Notes under the pieces: generated by a model
The model's database searches: none
Told to the model about the DNA's origin: nothing
What the model saw: the letters and a program-made list of their open reading frames with translations, nothing else
Shown here: in pieces, positions 1 through 11,300 of the stretch
How positions within the stretch are numbered: the first letter of the stretch is position 1
How the letters are laid out: each line of letters begins with the position of its first letter
Program-made: the position numbers and the translations under genes
Assembly (NCBI RefSeq): GCF_028502605.1
Contig: NC_079236.1
Span: 1,674,001-1,738,000 of the forward strand
Direction of reading: 5' to 3'
DNA length: 64,000 nt
Source: Trichoderma breve
Taxonomy: Eukaryota; Ascomycota; Sordariomycetes; Hypocreales; Hypocreaceae

Positions 1-185
1 TTTGGCGTCAGCCCTGGACGTCCGTGTCAAGATCAACCTCTATAACGGACTGCAATGGCACAGCGGCGGGTCGAGTACATCTTGGCCACAATCTAAATGC
101 TATACTTAGCCGGCTCACTCACGGTATCCTTTGGCGAGGCACCCTTATATTCGAGAAGCTAGTCTTGAATACTTCCCAGAGGGGG

Positions 186-2813
186 CTAAATATTGCCGTG
201 CCAGCCCCATATCCATGCCTGGTCTTGCCCGACAAAATAATTCCGGGAAAGGTAATCCTCGGTCAGACTCGGAGGATCTTCATCTGCAACATCGCTTGGC
301 GGGTAACTGATGACTGTTTCACGTCATTGGCATGGAACTTCAAGAGCATGTGGAATACTGCTGTCGCTTACCTTGTTCAAAGTCAAGGAGAGCCTCGGTC
401 ATTGAGGGGTTCTCGCAGAAACTAAACTCTACGTTGCCCATTAGGGAATCTGACGCCACTCTCGTCGGCTCGTGATCGCCTTCTGGCAAAACTGTGTGGC
501 GTTGCAACTGCACTTCCGAAGAGCTTGTGGCTGGCTGTGAGTTCAAGGGATCTCTTTGTCGTTGATCAGGATCAAAGGATAAGTCTTGATTACTGGAAGT
601 CGGAGGGTCTCCAGATATCTGCTGCTTATCAACCATGGCAGGGGGCCGGACTTCAAATATGCTGTTGATTTCTTTGGCCATGACCAACGACATAAGATTT
701 CTCAGAATTTCGAGGCCCTGTGCAGCGGCAATTGACTGTGGCTGTAGAATGGTCTGCATTTCTATCAATCCATGGATGCCCAACTTGGACTCGTGAGATT
801 CGCGACTGAGCGGGTCAAGGCTGGTCATGATACAAAGAGTAACACCTGCGGTAAACAAATGTACAGAGGCAAATGTAGTAGCGTACGTGTCAGATATGTG
901 TCTGAATATCGGAGCTGAGCCAACTCTCGATACTTGTAAAGCAGCCTCTCGGCACGCCCTTATCGAGCGCTGAAAGGGATCTAAGCGTGTACCGCTGTCG
1001 TCCTTATGGGCTCCTTTTACAGCCACCAGTTTGTATGATAGCAGTGGCCGATGTATTAGGATCCTGGCGTTCTCAAAGGCTAGTTTAAGGACGAGAGCCT
1101 GAAGCTGGAAAAGCTGTTCTGTGAAGCAAGCATCGTGTTCCTGTCCCACAAACCCGATTAGAGGAGCAAGTCCGGTGCCAGGGTCGTTCGAAGGGACCAG
1201 CCGCAATTTGGTTGGAAGACTTTCTTGCCACTGCAAGATTCTCATCTCAAGTCCGGCCACTTTTTCTATGAGGCTTTGGAGGCGAGACACATCGCCAACA
1301 ATTGGCCTATTTTGCTTGTCCAGGTCTCTGTGCGTGCCGTAAAGTTCCGTCAATGCACATTTGACAATCTTTGACAACCTTGACATTGCGCACTTGAAGA
1401 AAAGAAGGGTTGGTTGGTCAGGAGATTGATTCTGAGTAGCTGAGGCTGAACAATCGTCATGGGGATCCAGTTCCTCGATGTCACAATCGCTATCCGATAT
1501 ACTCAGAGGAAAGCCATGCATCATAGAGCAGAAAGTTTCGATTTCATACACCGCCCACCAGCAACGCTGTCTAGCGGAAATCTTGGGTTGATTATGGCCC
1601 TCCTGGTTCGAGCAATCGAGTGGGACCTTTCGGTGAAGATTCAAGGCTTGCGCAATACGTAGTCCGCACCCACAGAGAGGCCAGGCTAACTCGGGCTGTC
1701 CATGATACAGGTAGTAGCTTCCTAAGAGGACACACATATGTACCGCCTCCAAGGAACCCAGTGACAAAACATCCAGCAGTCTCAGCCTTAGCGTCGTGAG
1801 GATCCGGTCTTTCAAGGCATCTGCCTCAACTCCTTCACTAGCTAGAGTATGCCTTTGAGAAGCAGTAGTATACTGGAGGCTGGTTGCGCATACAGCCAGG
1901 AGCACAGCAATATACCCAATCTGACTACTGGCACCTTTCGGTGGGCACTGCTCTCGATTTGGCGAGTAAATTCGTTCGAAGCTGTCCCCAAAGTCGCGTT
2001 GGTGGAACAGCAACATGAACCAGTGAATGCGATCAAAATAGTTGTTGACAAGCAGCAAAGCAGCGTCATGGGATGGGAGCAAAGACAAAAGCTCCCTTTC
2101 TGCCGAGCTTGGGATTGACCGCTCAGCCATTGGCTTCGTATTACTCCTGGCATGTCGAGATAGCACCCTCTGTACCGGGTCTTGGTAACCGATTCTTCGC
2201 TTTGTATCGGTATTTAACGTCCTTGGGTGCATCCATTGGCTGGCTGAAAAAGCCGACGTCGCAGAATCTTGTGGAGAACTCGCGTGGTGGTGATGGAAAG
2301 CCTAATCGGGCGTTATAAGCCGCTTCGATAAACAGATCATCGGATGAACACAATTCACCTCTTCAACTAACCCAATGGTCGAGCTGGAGTTCCATTGTGC
2401 GGATTTGGCCTGGGCTGCACCGACTTGAATCGGCCGATGAGTGACATTGTCCAGATCAGCTGGCGCCTCTCTTTCGTTGGGATCTTGGTTATGTATACCG
2501 TCTGTATTCACCCGTACAAGCCGCAATCTTTTGGCAGGCCGCACGTCGTCAATGCTTTCCTTTATCACACGCACCCGACCGGAGCCTCTCTTTGGGGCTC
2601 CTGTCTCGACTATCCATTGTGATGCTTGTGAACCGAGGCAGTCCGCATTTGCCCTGGCACACATTGTGCAGGGGCGTTGGACATCGCACTGTCGCATCTC
2701 ATTAGCTCTCGGAACTAAGGCTCAATGCGTACGCGGGTACGCGGACTTGCCTTCAGTTTTTGCTTCCGGCATCGCTGACAAGCACTGGAGACTTTGCTGC
2801 GAGTTTGTCTCAT
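186..2813 (-). CDS. Zn2Cys6 fungal-specific transcription factor
   Basis: Predicted nuclear DNA-binding regulator of 816 aa. Exons (minus): 2813-2751, 2688-2359, 2301-372, 313-186; they total 2451 nt. The N-terminal binuclear zinc cluster (about residues 12-38) has the spacing C-x2-C-x6-C-x5-C-x2-C-x6-C, seen only after splicing: exon 1 gives CQRCRKQKLK and exon 2 starts with the third Cys (CDVQRPCTMCARANADC). The first intron begins GC (AAG|GCAAGT) and ends CAG, a GC-AG intron. A fungal_trans-like middle region follows (motif FDRIHWFMLLFHQRDF). The last short exon ends in an aromatic-rich tail (QAWIWGWHGNI), which resembles activation tails of this family. It lies divergent to the DERA gene with 443 bp between start codons. 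Target genes are unknown. Family is certain; the terminal exon is inferred from splice signals. Confidence 0.88.
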
Positions 2814-3256
2814 TAGAACATCTTTCCGGCCGTGAAAAGCCATATTACGAGAAACCTTCATTCCGGCAGAGGTGGTAGTCCAATATGACCTACAAGATGG
2901 CGAACAAACACTTTTAGAGTAGCTGTTCCGATCCGAAACTAGGCCGGGCTAGGAAATCTTTCCACCGGAATGATGCCCATATTAGGCATTTAACACCTAG
3001 AGAGTCCCGCGTCGAACAACTTCAAGTCCAACAACACAATAAGTGTCAACCTACAGCGTAGGCATTAGTCTGATATGTGTCAGGGATATACCTAAGTATA
3101 TAAGAGAGGTCCTGCCCCCGTTCCAGTAGATATTAATTGACATTGGCAATACACTTTATTACACTATTATCTGTCATTCCACAATAAGTTCACGCCTCAT
3201 CGCCAGACGTGACTACAGTCGCCTGTTCCCCAAGTACACCACCTCGTCCAAAAGTC
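2814..3256. promoter_or_regulatory. Shared divergent promoter, TF / DERA
   Basis: This 443-bp stretch separates the divergent start codons of the Zn2Cys6 factor and the aldolase, so it must hold both promoters. CATTCCGG at 2859-2866 and its inverse CCGGAATG at 2965-2972 contain the CGG triplets typical of Zn2Cys6 sites, but the roughly 100-bp spacing is too wide for one dimer site, so they are only candidates. An in-frame GTG at 3209 extends the DERA reading frame but is not a plausible fungal start. Confidence 0.5.
3097..3103 (+). promoter_or_regulatory. TATA box candidate for DERA
   Basis: TATATAA lies about 155 bp upstream of the DERA ATG at 3257, which leaves room for a 5' UTR of roughly 120 nt. 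It is the only good TATA match in this intergenic region. Confidence 0.45.
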
Positions 3257-4051
3257 ATGGCTGAGCAACACCCTTATTCGGTCACTGTGACCTTGAACCA
3301 GATTGCCAAGATGATTGACCATTCGTTGCTGCACCCGACTATGACTGACGATCAGATCCGCGAGGGTCTCGCTATCGCTAAACGTTACAATGTTGCAACC
3401 GCTTGTGTTAAACCGTACCTTATTCCGATGGCAAAAAAGGAGCTGGAAGGCTCCACCGTACTCGTTTGTCCGGTTATTGGTTTCCCCCATGGAAACAGCA
3501 CTACGGAAGTGAAGGTTTTCGAAGCTGAGGCTGCGGCTGTAGCAGGCGGGGAAGAAATTGATATGGTGATCAATATCGGCAAAGCGCTAGGTGGTGATTG
3601 GGAATATGTGTCAGATGAGATCAGACGCGTCAATGACGCCGTCACAAAGCATGGCGCTATTCTCAAGGTGATTTTTGAGAACGACTTCTTGCGAGAGGAG
3701 CATATTATCAAACTCTGCCAACTCTGCTCTGACATCGGAGTCGTGTTTGTCAAAACATCTACTGGATACGGTTTTGTAAAGCAAGCAAATGGCACGTACA
3801 CTTACGATGGGGCAACGGTGCCTCATCTAAAGCTTATGCGACAGCACTCAAGCTCAAAAGTGCAAATCAAGGCTGCTGGAGGTGTAAGGACACTGGACGA
3901 CCTTCTGCATGTGATGTCACTGGGGGTGACGCGGATCGGGGCCACGGTGACAGTGGCTATTATGGAGGAAGCTGCGCGGAGAGGAATAACAAACATACCC
4001 TCCACAGTGACGTTTAAGCCAATTGATGGAACTGTTTCAGGAGGATACTGA
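3257..4051 (+). CDS. deoC: Deoxyribose-phosphate aldolase (DERA)
   Basis: Cytosolic class I aldolase of 264 aa that splits 2-deoxyribose-5-phosphate into glyceraldehyde-3-phosphate and acetaldehyde in deoxynucleoside catabolism. The whole TIM barrel is in one uninterrupted frame. Catalytic residues are visible: Asp102 in IDMVINIG, the Schiff-base lysine (Lys166) in FVKTSTGYG, and the second lysine (Lys205) in KAAGG. Length matches the family (about 250-265 aa). The ATG at 3257 is chosen; the frame runs 16 codons further upstream only to a GTG. It is intronless and divergent from the Zn2Cys6 regulator, so regulation by that neighbour is a reasonable inference without direct proof. Confidence 0.95.
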   Translation: MAEQHPYSVTVTLNQIAKMIDHSLLHPTMTDDQIREGLAIAKRYNVATACVKPYLIPMAKKELEGSTVLVCPVIGFPHGNSTTEVKVFEAEAAAVAGGEEIDMVINIGKALGGDWEYVSDEIRRVNDAVTKHGAILKVIFENDFLREEHIIKLCQLCSDIGVVFVKTSTGYGFVKQANGTYTYDGATVPHLKLMRQHSSSKVQIKAAGGVRTLDDLLHVMSLGVTRIGATVTVAIMEEAARRGITNIPSTVTFKPIDGTVSGGY

Positions 4052-4526
4052 ATTTCGATGGTGGTATCTGAGGACTTGCAGAAATCAATAAGAAATATAA
4101 ATACGGGAAGATTGTTCATGCTAAAGGGTGTGTTTCTGTTATAGAAATTGGTCTGTAGACTGGTGGACAGAAAACCCGGGAATGAGAAGATTACAAACAC
4201 CCATGCGGTATATTATACGCCTGCTTTTAAGGTATCTACTAGCTATATCGCTAATATTTACTATTACATCTACATTTCTTTCGTAGCTACTATTATATCT
4301 TTCTTTCTTTAGTAACTGCTACTATATCTAATTTTTCTAATAACCGCTACTATATCCACGTTTTTTTAGTAACTGCTAATATATTTATACAACAAAGTTT
4401 CATTGCTAGCTAAATAAATGTTCAACGAGTTAGTTAGGTGCTTATATTACTGAATGTATGCACTTATTTATTTTATAGTCTTGCTTTTTCTGTCCCCCGC
4501 TTGGTCACCCACCCAAGTGCCAAATA
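4052..4526. other. Convergent intergenic region, AT-rich
   Basis: Both flanking genes (DERA and the F-box gene) end here, so this 475-bp stretch holds two 3' ends. It contains a degenerate AT-rich tandem repeat at 4284-4395. No coding signal is seen. Confidence 0.7.
4284..4395 (+). repeat. Degenerate AT-rich tandem repeat, about 4 units of 26-29 nt
   Basis: Units begin near 4284, 4310, 4338 and 4367, each with a core like TAGTAACTGCTACTATATC followed by a T-rich spacer. The copies differ by substitutions and small indels. It lies between two convergent 3' ends; no function can be assigned. Confidence 0.6.
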
Positions 4527-6492
4527 TTAACCATAAAGCTTCCAAATCAAAGCAGTGCGTCTTGCCTCCAAATCCGCTATTTCTGCTTCCAATGACGCCA
4601 GGTCATCGTCCATTTCAGCACCATTCACTTCTTCTAGGTCTACGGGCAACAATTCTGAAGATGGATCATTTGCATTCAGAGGATCACTCAGCTGGGATGG
4701 GGAAAGGTGTGCTTCAATCTCCAGATGTTTCTGCGTGATAGGATCAAACACCAAATCTTTTAACAGCAAATGCTGGAATATGCAAGCCCCCTTGGATTTG
4801 GCCACATCCATTTTCGTCTCCAGAAAGGGGGCGACGTCGCTCGTGAGAATTGTCTGATGATGTTCCCGTGCCACCTCTCCCCACCGGGCAAGAACTCGCG
4901 TTTGAGCAAGCATGGTGTTTCCGAGGCTCCTCCAGACGATGCTGGCTCGACTACTTTCGTACATGTAGCGGAATATGTAGGCAGAGCTTTCTTCTCCTTC
5001 AACACATGTGCCCCAAAGCTCCATGACTTCAAGTTGCGGAAGAGAGTGCAGGGCCGCTTTCGCTGCGAGAATCACCAGCCGCACGAAATCGCGTTCGCTG
5101 TGTTCTAAGTTTGGGAGCGGACAGCGCAAGACGACGCGTTTCAGAGAGCTTTTTCTTTTGTCCATATTGGATACTTTGCCTGATTTAATCATGAACTGAA
5201 GAAAAGCTACTGTGTCCATCTGCCATGGTGGGCAGAAATACTCCAATCTTTTAGAAAGCTTTGCCATCTCCTGAGGCAGGTATTCTTCAGCATGCAGAGA
5301 TATCTGAGAACCCGACTTATCGTAGACATAATCAAGAAGTTCGGTTTTGGGAATTTCCCACTGCGTCAGGGACAATTGACGCAAGGTTGTCGGCAGAGAT
5401 GGGAGTAATTGCAACTGGAAGCCTAGATAAGAGAGAGGTAATGTAAGTGGTCATTAAATGTTTGCCCACAAACCATAACCAACGTCTTACATACCTCGAT
5501 CAAAAGACATTTGCTGACAAGGATTTAAAGAGATTGTTCTCTCGAAGCGAAACCACTTAAGTGCTATAAAACTTTGGCCAAGGAGCTGGGATAAGGATCC
5601 CACATGAATTTCCCTGCGAAACTGTCTGCGGATAACCAGCACTTTGATCATGGGTACGGCAGGAAGGCTGGTCTTGTGTTGATTTACAAAACGGCCTCGG
5701 TTATTCCTCTGCGCTTGTAAGTGAAGCGGAGTTCCCTGTATCCTTTTGACATGCTCATTATATAACGGCGGAAGGCCATCGCCGTGAAAGTAAATGTTAA
5801 GTGGATTAACAGCGTTCATCTTGTGGAAGTCAAATATGCTGGGTTTAAGATCTAGGTCCTCGGCGTAAAGAAATGGATAATCGCCCTTCATTTCGAATCG
5901 GTTTAGTCGATGCTCTGTATCACTGGGCGAGGAAATAGATAGTGTTAGTGTTACTCCCCATACGCCATGCCTTGCAGGATCCCAAAGTTTAAGAGTAGCT
6001 AGTAGGGACTGAATACACGTTGTAAAGATCATGTTGTTGCTGTACGACTTAGATTAGCCTACCTCTAACAGAAAAGTATATTATACTAAATGAAGATGGA
6101 GATAGAAATCTCACTCACCAATACTGTGTTGCTTTATCCTCTGGTTTATCGCAAGCAGGACACGTATATCTAGCGAGTTTAACTTGAAGCCAGAGGTTTC
6201 GGATATATCCTAAACGAGAGTCGTTTCGTCTGACTATTGCTGCTAATTCGCTGAGAGAGCTAGGATCAAGGACGAGACGCCGGAATGTGTAAGTCTCAAC
6301 AATCTCCTGCCATTCGCGACACACTGTTGCAAATCGAGCCACCTTTGGGCTGTTGCACCGTTTCCCGGAGCTAGGTAAAATTACCCGGCTTAATATTTTC
6401 TGGCATACTTCAACTGGTAGCGAGTCCCACGAAAAGTCCCCGGCGGTGGAGGTTGGCGACTCGACTTGCATGATGTTGATCACCTGTCCCAT
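4527..6492 (-). CDS. F-box domain protein
   Basis: Likely substrate receptor of an SCF ubiquitin ligase, 604 aa. Exons (minus): 6492-6119, 6039-5495, 5422-4527, with introns of 79 and 72 nt and good splice sites (G|GTGAGT; GAG|GTATGT...CTAG). The F-box occupies about residues 18-65 (SWDSLPVEVCQKILSRVI, then VCREWQEIVETYTFRRLVL), a layout common in large F-box families of Sordariomycetes. The middle and C-terminal parts have no recognisable LRR or WD repeats, only scattered leucine-rich segments. The last 30 residues form a short predicted coiled coil (DLASLEAEIADLEARRTALI). The start is the ATG at 6492; the frame extends 5 codons upstream only to a TTG. Substrate is unknown. Confidence 0.85.
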
Positions 6493-6897
6493 CGTGCCGA
6501 GCGACAAGATTCACAAGATATAGAGGGAAAATCCAATTCTTACAGACTGGAGATGATATTCTCTGACATACAAGAATTCAAGGGAAGAAAGGACGAACTG
6601 AGAGATTAAATAGTTTTGAATTGCTCAAAGCATCACTCTCTTACCCCAATTAAACAGAAAGTATCACGAAGCATTTGGAACAATTAGGCCCGGTGGCTTC
6701 TCTTGGCTAAAAACTAACTTCAGCAGCCACCACCACGAATATACGACCCTGACTTTGGGCAGCCCTCTCCACTGCTAAGTCATCGACACATTAAAAATCT
6801 CGATATCGTCTCGAGCTCAAGTCAATTCGTATCATCCCCAATAGTGACAGCTTTGTCAAAGTATGCGCATATGGTCCTGGACTAAGCTTCCACTGGC
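6493..6897. other. Intergenic, upstream of F-box gene
   Basis: This 405-bp region lies between the F-box start codon and the truncated 5S copy. It should hold the F-box promoter (minus). Nothing else is recognised. Confidence 0.5.
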
Positions 6898-6953
6898 ACA
6901 TAAGACCACAGGCAGTGTAAAATTCGGGGTCCCGTCAGCGGCTGTTGTATGTT
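6898..6953 (+). pseudogene. Truncated 5S rRNA copy (5S relic)
   Basis: The 5' part matches the first 40 nt of the intact 5S genes at 7027 and 12440 (ACATA.GACCA.AGG...ATTCGGGGTCCCGTC) with several substitutions. It then jumps to the last 18 nt (GGCTGTTGTATGTTT). About 64 internal nt are missing, which removes the internal control region, so it should not be transcribed or fold as 5S. A T-run follows the 3' end, as in the intact copies. It lies 74 bp upstream of an intact 5S gene on the same strand. Confidence 0.8.
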
Positions 6954-7026
6954 TTTTTACTTTTTTTGCATTGTTTGAGCCAACTTGCTTGCTTCCTTTT
7001 AGGTCTGTTGCCCTCCTGATTCTATC

Positions 7027-7146
7027 ACATACGACCATAGGTAGAGGAGAATTCGGGGTCCCGTCTGCTCCCCCATAGACAAGCCTCTAACCGGCAGATT
7101 AGTAGTTAAGTGGGTGACCATTAGCGAACACCGGCTGTTGTATGTT
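7027..7146 (+). rRNA. 5S ribosomal RNA (copy 1)
   Basis: A 120-nt match to the fungal 5S pattern: it starts ACATACGACCATAGG, contains GGGGTCCCGTCTGCTC and GTGGGTGACCA, and ends TGTTGTATGTT. A run of 16 or more T follows, a strong Pol III terminator. It differs from copy 2 (12440-12559) at a handful of positions, of which two pairs are compensatory (see findings), so structure is conserved and the gene looks functional. No clear TATA element is seen near -28, unlike copy 2. Fungi of this group carry 5S genes dispersed rather than in the rDNA array, consistent with this location. Confidence 0.93.
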
Positions 7147-8318
7147 TTTTTTTTTTTTTTGTTGTAGGTGTCTTCCATGGAAACTTGAGGCCAACGACCG
7201 CTAAGGTTGAGCACACACGACTATCTCTATACGAGATCCCGTTGAGTTCATGCTTTGTGTTTATGGATGGCCATTTTTAGCAACTTACGCATCTGGAATT
7301 AGAGGCCAATGTCGTGATTTCTTGAAACTTACGAACAAGGAGCGAGCCAACAACAACCCAGCATACCAGCTTTTAACAAGGGCTCAATCATGAAAGAGGC
7401 GCCCACTGATCCAATCCAGAAGTAAGGAGGAAATAACGAGAGGGCTCAAAGGCTCCCGCAACACGCATGTGGGATGTTTAGCACAACAAGCGTTGATACG
7501 CTGTGGATAGATTATCTCCAGCTATGTGGGCTAAAGTGGGAGTAAATCGATCCGGCCAGCGCGTAGCGTATTCCCTAAGCTTATGTTGTGGATCACGTGG
7601 ACACGCGGGCTCCTGCTGCTGCTACAAGCCACAACTATCCCATTGGCCGTCTGTCACTGAAGACAGTGTCTTCGTGTTTGTTTTCTTCTTTTTCTTTCTT
7701 TCTAGATAGCTTCCTCAGGGCTAGAAGAAATAGATTCCTATTTTTCAACAACTTAATCCGCTCCCCGCCCTCACAATGACAATCCCTATTCGCACTCAGC
7801 CCTCCAGTTTTTCAGAGGAAGGAGCCAGAACGATCTCTCTAAGCGCTGGGAAGCCCCTGCATCCGATCTCAAGATCTGCAGGCCTTGATAGCATGAGATC
7901 CTCTTCTTGCAATGGGAACAAAAAGCGCGGTGAAATTTGGTGAATATTTGCATTTGAGGATACTGTCATTGGCCGACCGAGCAACGGTCTTCTCAAGTCG
8001 CAAATAAATCCAAGCATCAGAAGACCCGGCGTGGTTTTCATTGAGTACATGCAGACCATGTTGCATCTCAGCAAGGCATAATTTCAGCACAGCCTACAGG
8101 CGCTGACTTGCGGCTCATACGCGTTCTTAATTTTCCTCGCCCCCTGCACCAAAGTTTATCTCTTCTGCTGCACCAGTCGCAGCCTCTCGACATTATACTC
8201 GATCAGAGCTCATTCAAAGAGGCACAGATAAGCACATGTCGGGTCTGTCCACCCTAGCAGCGCACATACTTAACGGGCTGAGACCTGGTTTGGCCTAGCC
8301 TGCCGAAAGTGACAGATC
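7147..8318. other. Intergenic, NLR upstream region
   Basis: This 1.17-kb stretch lies between 5S copy 1 and the NLR start codon. It has the 5S terminator T-run at its left end and a pyrimidine-rich tract near 7675-7706. Short open frames here show no codon structure or family signature. It presumably contains the NLR promoter. Confidence 0.5.
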
Positions 8319-11300
8319 ATGGAGGCTTCTGAGAGCAGAAAGAGAGCTCGAAATGACGATGGTGCAGTGTCGATCCGCTCGAAACGACACCAATCGGATA
8401 ATAACGACTGGCAAAGCCTTAGCTACTGTGACTACACCATTGGCTGGGTTTGCGCTCTCCCCATCGAGATGGCAGCGGCAGAAGCCATGCTAGACAGCAT
8501 TCACGTCCTCTTACCCCGCAAGGAAGGCGATCCCAATACTTACACCTTTGGCCGCATTGGTGAGCATAATGTTGTTATCGCATGCCTTCCATCGAGCCAA
8601 TACGGCACAAATAACGCCGCTACAGTGGCCAGCAATATGAGTCGAAGCTTCTCCTCCATCACCATTCGATTGATGGTTGGAATCGGTGGTGGGGTGCCCG
8701 ATGGCGGGATCGACATACGATTAGGAGATGTTGTAGTCGGAAATGAAGTGATGCAGTACGACTTGGGCAAGATCTTGCCCGACGGCCAGTTTCAGCGAAC
8801 AGGCCGCACCATCACACCCCCTCACACGATCTTGACGGCTGTGTCCAAGCTACAAGCGGATTATGAAAGCGCGCCTAGCAGAATCCCCAGCATCCTCTTG
8901 GACATGCTTGACCGAAACGAGCAAATGACCTCATACGCCCGACCTAGCTTGCCAGATCGACTGTTCCGTCACACATACAAGCATACGCAAAAGTTGGACA
9001 GCTGCGAGCGTTGTAGCCTATCGGAGGTTCTAGAACGACCTCATCGGGAGACTGCGAACCCCAAAATCCACTATGGCAAAATTGCATCTGGCAACCAGGT
9101 CGTCAAGGATGGCGAAACTCGTGCAAAGATGGCGGACGAACTTGGCATCATCTGCTTTGAGATGGAGGCTGCAGGGCTGCATGATTTTCCTTGCCTTGCG
9201 ATTCGCGGCATTTGCGACTACTCAGATTCTCACAAGAACAAGGCCTGGCAGAAGTATTCCGCTGCTGTCGCTGCTGCATACGCCAAGGAACTCCTGTCTG
9301 TCATACCTACACAGCAACGAATGGATACTGAAACGACAAATCCTACAACAAGTACGTACTGGAACTTCTAATGTTGGAGTCTTGGCTGATCTCCTTGTAG
9401 ACCTAGCATTGCTCCACAATCGAATGGAGGCAGTGTTGGGCTCATTAACGTTTGAGCAAATCGACTCGCGCCATGCGACAATCAAGACTCAACATTCCAA
9501 AACTTGCCAATGGTTGCTTGACCACCCAAAGTACGTTGAGTGGCTTGAACCAATACATTTTACCAGTCATCATGGATTCCTGTGGATCAATGGAAAGCCC
9601 GGCGCTGGGAAGTCTACATTGATGAAGTTTGCCTACACCCACGCGAAGAACAAGTGGGGAGCAATAGCCGACGCAACCGTCATCTCTTTTTTCTTCAATG
9701 CCCGAGGCGTTCAGCTGGAAAAGTCAACAGAAGGAATGTATCGGTCACTGCTTTTTCAAGTCATTCAAAAATTCCCGGACGTGCTACACGATTCAGACCA
9801 AATCTTCCAAGCCAGGCACAACCAGGCTACCTGGGATATTGAAACGCTGCAGGCTCTTTTCACCCATGCGGCTACCAGACTTGGCCAACGACAGATCACC
9901 TGCTTCATCGATGCCCTTGATGAATGTGATATATCTGAGGTTGAGAATATGGTTGAGTATTTCGAACATCTTGGAGACCAAGCTGCCGAAAGCCAAACGA
10001 AGATTTACATCTGTTTTTCTAGTCGCCACTATCCGCATATCGACATACGCAACGGATTGAAGATCACTTTAGAGGATCAGCCAGGCCATGGCGAAGATCT
10101 TGAGAAATATGTCCGAAGCAAGTTACGAGCCGGCAACAGCAAGGCGTCTCAGGAGGTCTCTGCCGAAATCTTAAAGAGAGCATCAGGAGTCTTCCTGTGG
10201 GTGGTACTCGTCGTTGACATACTTAACAGAGAGTTCCGCGATGGTCGCATGTGGGCAGTAAAGCGGCGATTAAAGGAGCTGCCCGATGGGCTTAGTAATC
10301 TTTTCAAGGATATACTTTGCCGGGACAATCATAATATGGACGATCTGTTACTTTGCATCCAGTGGATCTTATTTGCAGCAAGGCCCTTGACATGTGAGGA
10401 GTACTACTTTGCCCTCGTATCAGGACTGGACCCAAGCCCTGAGAATCTGGTTGGGTACGACCGAGAATCTACTACCCCTGCGGCCATGGAGCTGTATCTT
10501 CTTAGCTCTTCGAAAGGCCTTGCCGAACTTGTCAAGTCGAAAGCGCGAACTGTGCAATTCATTCATGAATCCGTACGCGATTTTCTCATCAAGGACAACG
10601 GGATTCTCCAGCTATGGCCCAATCACGCAGCGAGCTTTGAAAGCTATAGCCACGATCGATTGAAACAATGCTGTGATAATTATTGCAACATTGACATTTC
10701 CGAAAGAGTACCCCAAGGCGAGCCTCTGCTTCACGCAAAACGGGCAAAAGAGTTACGTACTCGAGTTTCAGAAGAGTTCCCATTTCTTGACTACGCGACA
10801 CGACATGTCCTTCATCATGCCAATGCTGCCGAGGACGATATTCCTCAGATTACATTCTTGAAGAACTTCGCATTAAAGCGCTGGCTTCATTTGTACAACT
10901 TGATTCAACAGTATGAAGCTCATCGTTACACAGCCAAGGCTTCTTTAGTTTACATCCTGGCTGAGCACAACCTACCGTCTCTTGTCCGATCTGCAATTGA
11001 CAACGGATTTGATGCTCATCTGAAAGGAGAGAGATACGGATATCCTATCCTGGCTGCTTTGAAAAATGGCCACGAGGAGGTATACAAGACACTCCTGCCT
11101 CATTGCAATGCCTCGGACAAGATTATCAATCAAGACGATTACCATAAAGGGTTCTCGATTCCAAGAAATACTACTGTGCTCCATTACGCTGCGGAGCACG
11201 GCAATCTGTTACTCTTAACACACTTACTTAAGTTCATGAAACCAACAAGTGACGCACCAGATATGCGGAGGGGCCATACTGCTTTGAGTTATGCGGCGTC

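Noticed and set aside
3209..3256. N-terminal extension of DERA by 16 codons
   Set aside because: It begins at GTG, which is not a normal start in fungi; ATG 3257 fits the family length.
9073..9400. Start of a 1034-codon frame overlapping the PNP exon of the NLR
   Set aside because: The first ~108 codons are out of frame with the PNP domain. The real protein enters this frame at 9401 after the 49-nt intron.
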